A DNA stretch of 13,164 bases from Firmicutes bacterium UBA1426 (lineage in GTDB: Bacteria > Bacillota > Clostridia > Peptostreptococcales > Anaerovoracaceae), in NCBI GenBank assembly GCA_002329675.1, contig DCUA01000221.1, positions 1 to 13,164 of the forward strand. The letters are read 5' to 3'. Shown here in pieces: positions 7,387-13,164 of this stretch. The notes beneath the pieces are model-generated. The model was not told the origin of the DNA, did not search any database, and saw nothing but the letters and a program-made list of their open reading frames with translations. The position numbers and the translations under genes were made by a program. The number at the start of each line of letters is the position of its first letter. Within the stretch, counting starts at the first letter, position 1.

Positions 7387-8349
7387 CTAAAGGAAATCCT
7401 TTGCTGCCTTAAGGCCATAAGCGGGCTCCGCCATCCTGGCCGCCCGGTTGATGGCTCTTGCCATGACATCTGCCGCTAAAGCTCCCACGGCATCCGGCAT
7501 GACTTCGGTTTCTCCCGTGGCAAGGACGAAGATGGTATCTCCATCAGCCATTGTGTGTACAGGGCGGATCGCTCTTGCAAAGCCGTTATGCGCTATCGAA
7601 GCGATCTTATTCGCCTGGGTTTTTGTCAGTTTGGCATTGGTAACAATACAGCCTATCGTAGTATTTCCGCTGAACACATTTCTGTTTTTGTCGTACTCCT
7701 CGTACATGGTTTTCTCGGTGTTGTAAATGGCGGTCTTGTCCTTATTCAGAATACCGGCAATGGCTTTTCCCGTGTCAACATCCACCACATCACCCAGGGC
7801 ATTGACCGCTACTATGGCTCCGATGATCCATTCACCTATTTGGACTGCATAGGTTCCGAGACCACTCTTCATCATATACTCCATCCCGAGAAATTTACCG
7901 ACAGTTGCGCCGGTGCCTGCTCCGACGTTGCCTTCCAAAGGTTTTTCTGACGAAGCATTCAAACAGGCCTGATAGCCCATAGCCTTATCCGGTCTGCATT
8001 TGGGGTCTCCAACTACAAGATCAAACAGGGAAGCTCCGCAGACGATTGGAACCACACCGACCCCGACATCAAAGCCTTTTCCGTTTTCTTCAAGATACTG
8101 CATCGCACCGGATCCTGCATCCAAACCGTAGGCGCTTCCTCCGGACAACATAACTGCATGGATCTGTTCTACCAGATTGACAGGTTTGAGAAGTTCTGTT
8201 TCCCTTGAAGCGGGCCCTCCTCCTCTCACATCCACACCGGCATAAGCTCCTTCCTCACACAGTATAACGGTGCAGCCGGTACCGCCCTCAACATTCTGGG
8301 CGTGACCTACTTTGATCTCTTTTATATCCGTAATGCTGACTTCTTTCAT
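7387..8349 (-). CDS. P1-family (DmpA/NylC-like) self-processing aminopeptidase
   Basis: This 320-residue enzyme is of the N-terminal nucleophile type (peptidase family P1, like DmpA, beta-peptidyl aminopeptidases and NylC). Family marks visible are GGTGCTVIL near residue 22, DVRGGGPASRET (40-51), LSGGSAYGLDA (68-78), GAGTGATVGK (143-152) and GNTTIGCIVTNAKLTK (228-243). By analogy the precursor cuts itself between N229 and T230, freeing Thr230 as the nucleophile of the small subunit. There is no signal peptide, so it acts in the cytoplasm. Members cleave N-terminal residues from short peptides or amides; the exact substrate is uncertain. The SD GGAGGAGGG ends 5 nt before the ATG. The gene lies 71 nt after the OPT transporter on the same strand, which suggests it degrades what that protein imports. 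Confidence 0.93.
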   Translation of the reverse strand: MKEVSITDIKEIKVGHAQNVEGGTGCTVILCEEGAYAGVDVRGGGPASRETELLKPVNLVEQIHAVMLSGGSAYGLDAGSGAMQYLEENGKGFDVGVGVVPIVCGASLFDLVVGDPKCRPDKAMGYQACLNASSEKPLEGNVGAGTGATVGKFLGMEYMMKSGLGTYAVQIGEWIIGAIVAVNALGDVVDVDTGKAIAGILNKDKTAIYNTEKTMYEEYDKNRNVFSGNTTIGCIVTNAKLTKTQANKIASIAHNGFARAIRPVHTMADGDTIFVLATGETEVMPDAVGALAADVMARAINRAARMAEPAYGLKAAKDFL

Positions 8350-8377
8350 TTTGTCCCTCCTCCAAATAAAATAATCT

Positions 8378-8400
8378 GTAGGGGCGGAATCCGCCCCTAC
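8378..8400. repeat. GTAGGGGCGG palindrome in the OPT-peptidase gap
   Basis: A 10-bp perfect stem, GTAGGGGCGG and CCGCCCCTAC, encloses a 3-nt AAT loop. It is far more GC-rich than the flanks. Sequences of this GTAGGGGCG type are familiar as dispersed intergenic palindromes in many bacteria, so a scattered repeat is likely; copy number cannot be judged from one copy. In the direction of the genes it is followed by the T-rich AGATTATTTTATTT, so it may also weaken or end transcription, or protect the 3' end of the OPT message. Confidence 0.85.
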
Positions 8401-8420
8401 GGAAAATCGGTTGAAAGCCG

Positions 8421-10073
8421 TTAGAGAGACTGCATGATTCGAACTGCCTGAATGAGTGCTATTATGACACCTACAACAGCCTCACCGCCTAAAAGACCCG
8501 CTGCGATGATCTGGCCATTCCCACCTTCTTCAAACTTTGGTGCAGCTTTCATGACGACAAACCGCAATGCTCCACCTATAAATGCTGTCATGGAAAGGTA
8601 GAAAGGCAGATAAACGCCGAGCCCCAAAGTCATGACCGGGAAGTTCACAATATAAAGTATGATAGCAGCAATCAATCCGATGACAAATGAGGGGATGTGA
8701 GAGATCCCACCCACCATTGCCGCAACAGCACTTGCCTGAGGTGCCGGGAACATATCCGGATTACCGAAGGCAGAGGGGCCATAGGCCTTTAAGATAACCA
8801 AAAGTACGACTACAGAGACGAAGGCACCTATGATGCCACCAATCACTTCGCCCAGCCACTGGGCTTTTGGATCGGATCTCAATATGTATCCGGCTTTGAA
8901 GTCGTTCATGACATCACCAACAAGTCCGCAGGCAACTGCGACGATAGCTGCTACAAAGAACGCTTCCGTCTGTCCGATGCTCGAGACGGCTTTTGTTGCC
9001 AGTAAAACGATGATTCCAAAGATCTCCATGGGGTTAATCCCTGATTGACCTACACATTGTGAAGACATGGCGGTTGCCAGCCATACGCCAATAATCGTAC
9101 AAATGGAGGCGACAATACCCATATCTGCTAAGAAGGTGAATATAAATGCCAGGATCACCATGACGATGGGGGCCCATCTGAGAGATACCATGCCACCACC
9201 GACTCCGCTCTTGCTGAACATAGGTCCGAATATTTCCTTTGCTTTTGGAAGAATTCCTTTCACGATGATACCGATACCGGTACCTACCATAAGGCCGATT
9301 CCAAGAGAGGATTTTATGCTGGCTGCCGTAGCCGCATCCCAAAGCCCTGCCATCTGACCCCCGATGAGGATCCCGAAATCACCGATGATGGCTCCAAGGA
9401 ACCACACACCGATAAATACAGGGCCGATAATAAACCCTACAGCGACAAGCATAAGAGAAAGCCACATGCCTCCCAGAGATCCAAAAGGCATCATTTTCTT
9501 AAACCATACAACGCCCGCGCCAAAGGTTCCAAACCAGTCTCTAAGCACTGTAAACAACGCTGCTACGCCCAGAGATGCAAATAAGGTGCCTGCTTTTTTC
9601 CCTCCTTCGTCTCCGACGATCAGGGTTTCTGCGGCTGCCTGCCCCATGGGATAGGGGAGCTCTTTAATTTCTATGAAATATTTACGAATAAGTGCTGTGA
9701 ATATCAAGCCTAAGATTACGCCACCCAGAGTAATAACTACCAATGCAACAGTACTGACCTCTGCATTTGCGTCCAGCATCCAGATACCGGGCAGAGTGAA
9801 GGCTAAACCTCCTGCTACCATAGCCCCCGCTGACATTGCCGTATGGGTTACATTGATCTCATTGATGTTGGTGTTCCCTAAAGCCTTCAACGCAAACATG
9901 GATACCAGGGCTACGAACATGATGGGCCAGGGTAAGGCGCCCAGCTTCAAAGCCACGAACATGGAGCTCATGGTCAGAATGATAGCTCCCACAGCTCCGA
10001 TGATCATTCCTCTCACCGTAAACTGTTCCTTGAAGGATGTCGCATACTTTGCAGATCTTTGTTCTTGTGACAT
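8421..10073 (-). CDS. OPT-family oligopeptide transporter
   Basis: This 550-residue integral membrane protein has a dozen or more hydrophobic segments spread over the whole length and no ATPase domain. It is a proton-coupled OPT/YSL-type importer, for which bacterial substrates are generally short peptides or metal-chelate compounds. Family marks are the N-terminal RGMIIGAVGAII segment, KELPYPMGQAAAETL near residues 137-151, GGMWLSLML near 200, DFKAGYILRSDPKAQWLGEVIG (about 390-411) and the C-terminal GNGQIIAAGLLGGEAVVGV. It is somewhat shorter than the common 600-700 residues but has both ends. An ideal SD AAGGAGGT (10087-10080) lies 6 nt before the ATG. It probably shares a transcript with the downstream P1 peptidase. 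Its long leader contains the RNA candidate described separately. Confidence 0.95.
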   Translation of the reverse strand: MSQEQRSAKYATSFKEQFTVRGMIIGAVGAIILTMSSMFVALKLGALPWPIMFVALVSMFALKALGNTNINEINVTHTAMSAGAMVAGGLAFTLPGIWMLDANAEVSTVALVVITLGGVILGLIFTALIRKYFIEIKELPYPMGQAAAETLIVGDEGGKKAGTLFASLGVAALFTVLRDWFGTFGAGVVWFKKMMPFGSLGGMWLSLMLVAVGFIIGPVFIGVWFLGAIIGDFGILIGGQMAGLWDAATAASIKSSLGIGLMVGTGIGIIVKGILPKAKEIFGPMFSKSGVGGGMVSLRWAPIVMVILAFIFTFLADMGIVASICTIIGVWLATAMSSQCVGQSGINPMEIFGIIVLLATKAVSSIGQTEAFFVAAIVAVACGLVGDVMNDFKAGYILRSDPKAQWLGEVIGGIIGAFVSVVVLLVILKAYGPSAFGNPDMFPAPQASAVAAMVGGISHIPSFVIGLIAAIILYIVNFPVMTLGLGVYLPFYLSMTAFIGGALRFVVMKAAPKFEEGGNGQIIAAGLLGGEAVVGVIIALIQAVRIMQSL

Positions 10074-10243
10074 GACAATACCTCCTTAATAATATCGATT
10101 CCTGATAATTGCTATAGTACTTCTATCCTCCTTTCATTATGAAACAATTACGTATTCGGTATTTGGGTATAGTAATGCTATTAATTAAACGATATTCTCA
10201 CTACAGTCTATCACAGATGCTCCAAAATAATCCAGACAATTAC
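10074..10243 (-). other. Proximal leader of the OPT gene; no coding sequence seen
   Basis: These 170 nt, AT-rich, link the U-tract at 10244-10250 with the OPT start. The only strong signal is the SD next to the start. A weak extended -10 (TGA-TAGACT, 10213-10205) could give a local promoter but has no convincing -35. A second SD-like AAAGGAGG (10134-10127) is not followed by a start codon. A short palindrome TTTCAT-A-ATGAAA lies beside it. Confidence 0.4.
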
Positions 10244-10269
10244 AAAAAAATCCCGAATGTGTCGTCAGG
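10244..10269 (-). terminator. Terminator-like hairpin and U-tract at the end of the RNA candidate
   Basis: On the minus strand CCTGA (10269-10265) and TCGGG (10256-10252) form a 5-bp stem with one G-U pair and an 8-nt loop, followed by A and seven T residues (10250-10244). The stem is short for an intrinsic terminator, so partial read-through into the OPT gene is plausible. Confidence 0.55.
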
Positions 10270-10496
10270 TTCCTAATTCACAACCTATCCCATGATAGGT
10301 GGGTTTTCTGTTCCTGCTTCTGTCTTCCTCTCAAAGGGGGCCTGACATAGGCGGCGGAAACGCGAAGTCCCGTGAACTAAACGTAGGTTAAATTACAAAA
10401 CCTTAACGAACACCTCAGGATCTTAATCATTAGTATGAGGACTTTCCTTGTCCTTATGCTGACAATGTTTTCAAAATCGATCTGTCCTTATTGGTT
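10244..10496 (-). ncRNA. Candidate structured small RNA or leader RNA of unknown family
   Basis: A near-consensus promoter places a start near 10496 and a U-tract follows at 10250-10244, giving an RNA of about 253 nt with no open frame of note. Visible stems are AGGAC/GTCCT with loop AAGGAAA (10454-10438), CCTGA/TCAGG closing a large arm (10419-10341) that contains CGGGA/TTCCG, ACCTATC/GATAGGT with loop ATGG (10300-10283), and the terminator stem. A purine-rich stretch separates the arms. I do not recognise the family. The segment CTGAGGTGTTCG (10418-10407) recalls part of 6S RNA, but the whole does not fold as one long rod, so I do not call it 6S. It could be a free small RNA, or a terminated leader controlling the OPT gene 170 nt downstream. 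Structure and transcription are inferred from sequence only. Confidence 0.5.
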
Positions 10497-10502
10497 GACT
10501 TG

Positions 10503-10531
10503 ATTATAGCACTAAAGCATCACAAAATCAA
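10503..10531 (-). promoter_or_regulatory. Strong housekeeping promoter of the RNA candidate
   Basis: On the minus strand TTGATT (10531-10526) and a perfect TATAAT (10508-10503) are separated by exactly 17 bp, with TGC before the -10 box (extended -10). It begins 9 bp past the yebC stop codon and points away from yebC. It is one of the best-matching promoters in the window. Confidence 0.8.
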
Positions 10532-10539
10532 CATATTCC

Positions 10540-11265
10540 TTATTCTTCGTCCAAAGGAACAGCACAGTTATGTGAGACTTTTTGAACATCGTCGTTTTCT
10601 TCGAGCATATCGATCATCTTTCTCAGGCTTTTCATCTCTGACTCTCCCGGAGTCGCTTCTATAGAAGGAACGAATTCCACATCCGCTTCCACGAAATCGT
10701 AGCCGGCTTGTTTCAAGGCATCTGATACAGCATTAAAGTTCTCCGGCAAAGTCTGAACTTCAAAACTATCTTCATGAATGAGAACATCTTCTGCCCCTGC
10801 ATCCAGTGCGGCTTCCATAAGTGAGTCCTCATCAATGGCATCGATTTTTTCGATTAAAAGGATTCCTTTCCTCTCAAACATGTAGGATACACATCCGGGG
10901 ACTCCGAGATTCCCTCCATGTTTATCAAATGCATGCTTGATACTGGAAGCTGTCCTGTTCCTGTTATCCGTCAGTACGTCAACGATCACGGCAACTCCAC
11001 CGGGTCCATATCCTTCAAAAATACCCGGCTCGTACGCTTCTCCGCCTAATTCACCTGTACCTTTTTGAATTGCACGGTTAATGTTGTCGTTGGGCATGTT
11101 GATGGCTTTTGCCTTATCGATGGCATGCTTTAATGCTACGTTATATTCAGGATCGCCTCCTGACTTGGCTGCAACAGAAATAGCTCTGGCATACTTGGTA
11201 AATATCTGTCCTCGCTTTGCGTCCTGGGCAGCTTTTCTGCCCGCTATCGTTCCATGTCTTCCCAT
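10540..11265 (-). CDS. yebC: YebC/PmpR-family protein (DNA-binding regulator or ribosome-associated factor)
   Basis: This 241-residue protein of normal family length begins MGRHGTIAGRKAAQDAKRGQ, a variant of the family N-terminus, followed by IFTKYARAISVAAKSGGDP. The family's central block is also present: AKAINMPNDNINRAIQKGTGE (about 53-73) and YGPGGVAVIVDVLTDNRNRT (about 85-104). The acidic C-terminal third, with SLMEAALDAGAEDV, is typical as well. YebC proteins were first described as transcriptional regulators; several bacterial members are now linked to translation through difficult proline-rich sequences. The sequence alone does not decide between these roles. AGGAGGT lies 5 nt before the ATG. 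The gene follows the dehydratase-related gene by 107 nt, which hold an inverted repeat. No ruvC or ruvAB, frequent yebC neighbours, lie in the window. Confidence 0.95.
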   Translation of the reverse strand: MGRHGTIAGRKAAQDAKRGQIFTKYARAISVAAKSGGDPEYNVALKHAIDKAKAINMPNDNINRAIQKGTGELGGEAYEPGIFEGYGPGGVAVIVDVLTDNRNRTASSIKHAFDKHGGNLGVPGCVSYMFERKGILLIEKIDAIDEDSLMEAALDAGAEDVLIHEDSFEVQTLPENFNAVSDALKQAGYDFVEADVEFVPSIEATPGESEMKSLRKMIDMLEENDDVQKVSHNCAVPLDEE

Positions 11266-11296
11266 TTTTTACCTCCTGCTCTATACGCAAATCAAC

Positions 11297-11330
11297 ACCT
11301 TGTATCAATCAGAACGAGGGATTACAAGGT
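11297..11330 (-). promoter_or_regulatory. Inverted repeat in the yebC leader
   Basis: Exact 8-bp arms ACCTTGTA and TACAAGGT are separated by 18 bp. An inner AATC/GATT pairing could extend the hairpin with a small bulge and a 9-nt loop. There is no following U-tract on the minus strand, so it is not an obvious terminator. It lies about 30 nt upstream of the yebC start and could be an operator or a leader hairpin. I found no clear promoter in this 107-nt gap. Confidence 0.5.
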
Positions 11331-11372
11331 CATCACTTCCTACATCAATAGGTTACCAAAAAAATGCATATA

Positions 11373-13164
11373 TTACAAGTTTGGCGGAGGTTCTTCCATA
11401 TGCTTAAAGGCGGTTGCCATCATCAGTTTAATCCGGTTCAGTTGGTTTACATCGCTGGCACCCGGATCGTAGTCTATAGCTGCGATGTTCGCTTTTGAAT
11501 GATAATTCCTCAGAGGCTTTATCATACCTTTTCCCGTCACGTGATTGGGCAGGCATGCAAATGGCTGAAGGCAGACGATATTTGTAATACCGCTGTCAAT
11601 GAGCTCAACCATCTCACCTGTGAGGAGCCATCCCTCTCCGCATTGATTGCCAAGGGAAGTTACCTTTTTCGCTTTTTCAGCAGTATCCCGAATATGAGCC
11701 GGCCCTTGAAAGCGTTTGCTATTGTTCAGTGCTTTCCGTGCATCCGAACGGAACCATTCGATAATGCGAATGGACATCTCGTTCTTCAGCATCGTTGAAA
11801 AACTTCCCGATAATTCCAGGAGATTATACTTTTTACTGTGCATCCCATAAAGGAAGAAATCCATCAGATCCAGAACGACTGCCTCTCCGCCCTCCTTTTC
11901 GATGACGCTGACAATATCGTTATTTGCCATAGGATGGTATTTCACGAGAATTTCTCCAACAACTCCTACTTTGGGTTTTCGGATATCCAAAAGAGGTAGT
12001 TCATCAAAATCTTTTATCATATGTCTGATGTTTTTCCGTAGGGTCGAAAGACTGCCATCCCTGACATTCTCAAGAGCAATGGCAGACCATTTTTCCGCAA
12101 GGGAATTGGCCGAGCCCGGTTCTGCTTCGTAAGGCCTCGTTGCGTAGAGGACTCGCATCATTACGTCCCCGTAGAGCAGTGATATGCCTCCCCTCTTGAT
12201 CAACCCGGGAGAGAGAGTAAATCCCGGATTGGTTTCCAGGCCGGTCCAACTGAAAGATATTACCGGCACCTGCTCCATGCCAAGATCCACCAGTGCTTTT
12301 CTCAGGAGGGAAATATAGTTGCTGGCACGGCATTGTCCCCCAGTCTGTGACAGGATCACTGCAGTACGATCCAGATCGTGTTTGCCGGACTTCAGTTCAT
12401 CAATGACCTGCCCCAGGGTCACGATAGTAGGATAGCAGACATCGTTGTTGATATAGCGAAGTCCCTCTTCTACAGCATTCTTACTCACGGAGGGCATGAG
12501 CACGGCTTTATACCCTTCTTCGCGCAATGCAGTCTCGATAAACTGGAAATGGATCGGAGACATCTGGGGTACCAACAATGTGTACTCAGGTTTCATTTCT
12601 TTGGTGAAATATACTCTTTCGAATGGCTTAGAAAAAGGTACCGGTTTAATATTATTTTTAGACCGTTCGTTCATCGCCGCCCGAAGAGAACGGATCCGGA
12701 TCCTGGCCGCACCTAAATTGGAACCTTCATCTATCTTCAATACTGTATACAACTTATTGCGATTGCGCAGCAGCTCCTCAACCTGTTCTGTAGTCACAGC
12801 GTCCAGACCGCAGCCGAATGAATTGAGCTGGACAAGTTCCAGCTCCTCGTGGTCTCCTGCCACTTCCGCTGCTTTATAAAGTCTGGAATGATACATCCAT
12901 TGATCCAGAACACGGACGGGTCTTTTGAAATCCGCAAGATGACTTACCGAATCTTCAGTAAGTACAGCCATGTTATAGGAATTGATCATCTTGTCAATGC
13001 CATGGTTGATCTCCGGATCCAGATGATAAGGCCTCCCGGCTAAGATCACGCCCGCGATACCCATTTTCTTTATTAACTCAAGAGTGAGCTCCCCTTGCTG
13101 CCGGATATCTTCTTTGAACGCCCTGTCTTCCATTCTCGCCTTTGCCACGGCAGCTTTGATCTCA
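11373..13164 (-). CDS. Acyl-CoA dehydratase activase-related / 2-hydroxyacyl-CoA dehydratase-like iron-sulfur protein, partial
   Basis: The frame is open to the right edge, so this is the C-terminal 597-codon (596 with stop removed) part of a larger protein; an in-frame GTG at 13148 has no claim to be the start, since sense codons EIKAA continue before it. Counting from that GTG, recognisable family segments are AGVILAGRPYHLDPEINHG (32-50), NSFGCGLDAVTTEQ (109-122), NDVCYPTIVTLGQVIDEL (235-252), QTGGQCRASNYISLLRKAL (268-286), NQCGEGWLLTGEM (501-513) and QPFACLPNHVTGKGMIKPLR (528-547). These belong to the very large proteins that join BcrAD/BadFG-type ATPase domains to a dehydratase-like part with conserved cysteines (here C113, C238, C273, C503, C526, C532), probably binding an iron-sulfur cluster. 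They are common in anaerobes; the true reaction is not settled. The ATPase part would lie outside the window. Confidence 0.85.
   Translation of the reverse strand, partial: EIKAAVAKARMEDRAFKEDIRQQGELTLELIKKMGIAGVILAGRPYHLDPEINHGIDKMINSYNMAVLTEDSVSHLADFKRPVRVLDQWMYHSRLYKAAEVAGDHEELELVQLNSFGCGLDAVTTEQVEELLRNRNKLYTVLKIDEGSNLGAARIRIRSLRAAMNERSKNNIKPVPFSKPFERVYFTKEMKPEYTLLVPQMSPIHFQFIETALREEGYKAVLMPSVSKNAVEEGLRYINNDVCYPTIVTLGQVIDELKSGKHDLDRTAVILSQTGGQCRASNYISLLRKALVDLGMEQVPVISFSWTGLETNPGFTLSPGLIKRGGISLLYGDVMMRVLYATRPYEAEPGSANSLAEKWSAIALENVRDGSLSTLRKNIRHMIKDFDELPLLDIRKPKVGVVGEILVKYHPMANNDIVSVIEKEGGEAVVLDLMDFFLYGMHSKKYNLLELSGSFSTMLKNEMSIRIIEWFRSDARKALNNSKRFQGPAHIRDTAEKAKKVTSLGNQCGEGWLLTGEMVELIDSGITNIVCLQPFACLPNHVTGKGMIKPLRNYHSKANIAAIDYDPGASDVNQLNRIKLMMATAFKHMEEPPPNL

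Noticed and set aside
9364..10089. Several 90-140-codon plus-strand open frames opposite the OPT transporter gene.
   Set aside because: The products are proline- and threonine-rich, low-complexity mirrors of hydrophobic codons in the transporter, without ribosome binding sites or promoters.
10123..10134. Second strong Shine-Dalgarno-like AAAGGAGG on the minus strand, suggesting a small leader gene before the OPT transporter.
   Set aside because: The following bases (ATAGAAGTACTATAG) contain no ATG, GTG or TTG at a usable distance and reach an in-frame stop at once.
10321..10350. SRP RNA: TGTCAGG followed by GGAAGACAGAAGCAGG resembles the SRP domain IV loop.
   Set aside because: The GGAA tetraloop is not enclosed by the required symmetric and asymmetric loops, and no Alu-type 5' domain is visible.
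10300..10460. RNase P RNA: GGAAAGTCC near the 5' side and ACAGAAA near the 3' side of the RNA candidate recall conserved RNase P strings.
   Set aside because: The sequence after GGAAAGTCC (CTCATAC) has no partner beside ACAGAAA to form helix P4, the other conserved regions are absent, and the RNA is about 100 nt or more too short for a bacterial RNase P.
13128..13148. GTG at 13148 as the start of the dehydratase-related protein.
   Set aside because: The frame stays open with plausible coding sequence to the window edge, and the family is much longer at its N-terminus, so the true start lies outside.
1..13164. CRISPR arrays, insertion sequences, phage or toxin-antitoxin and other defence genes.
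   Set aside because: No regular direct repeats, transposase motifs or related domains were found on either strand.

Overview
The window reads as a chromosomal segment of an anaerobic member of the Firmicutes, probably class Clostridia. The grounds are strong AGGAGG-type ribosome binding sites, TTGACA/TATAAT-type promoters, a proofreading-dead DNA polymerase I, a Gram-positive-style lipoprotein, and a large iron-sulfur protein related to 2-hydroxyacyl-CoA dehydratases and their activases, which is typical of amino-acid fermenters. The genus cannot be fixed from the sequence alone. All genes lie on the minus strand except one, the PHP phosphatase.

Positions 1-6474, read right to left, form one compact unit: an ECF sigma factor, a single-pass membrane protein that is probably its anti-sigma factor, DNA polymerase I (polA), dephospho-CoA kinase (coaE) and a solute-binding lipoprotein. 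Spacing is 27 nt, then a 53-nt overlap, then 22 nt, then a 4-nt ATGA overlap, so one transcript with translational coupling is likely. Downstream, after about 70 nt that contain a separate promoter, comes a tRNA-Leu(GAG) gene.

Positions 6475-7362 hold a 78-bp divergent control region with two closely packed extended -10 promoters, and then a plus-strand PHP-family phosphatase of the histidinol-phosphatase type.

Positions 7387-10073 hold a likely peptide-use pair on the minus strand. An OPT-family oligopeptide transporter is followed by a self-processing P1-family aminopeptidase, and a near-perfect GTAGGGGCGG palindrome sits between them.

Positions 10074-10539 contain no protein gene. The sequence shows a near-consensus minus-strand promoter, about 250 nt of hairpin-rich sequence and a terminator-like U-tract. 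This is the best candidate in the window for an undescribed element: a free small RNA, or a leader RNA controlling the OPT transporter.

Positions 10540-13164 hold yebC and the C-terminal 597 codons of the dehydratase/activase-related protein, which runs off the right edge.

I found no CRISPR array, insertion sequence, phage gene or defence system. Most of the window is ordinary housekeeping. The parts worth a second look are the noncoding RNA candidate, the sigma/anti-sigma/polA gene fusion into one transcription unit, and the repeat palindrome.
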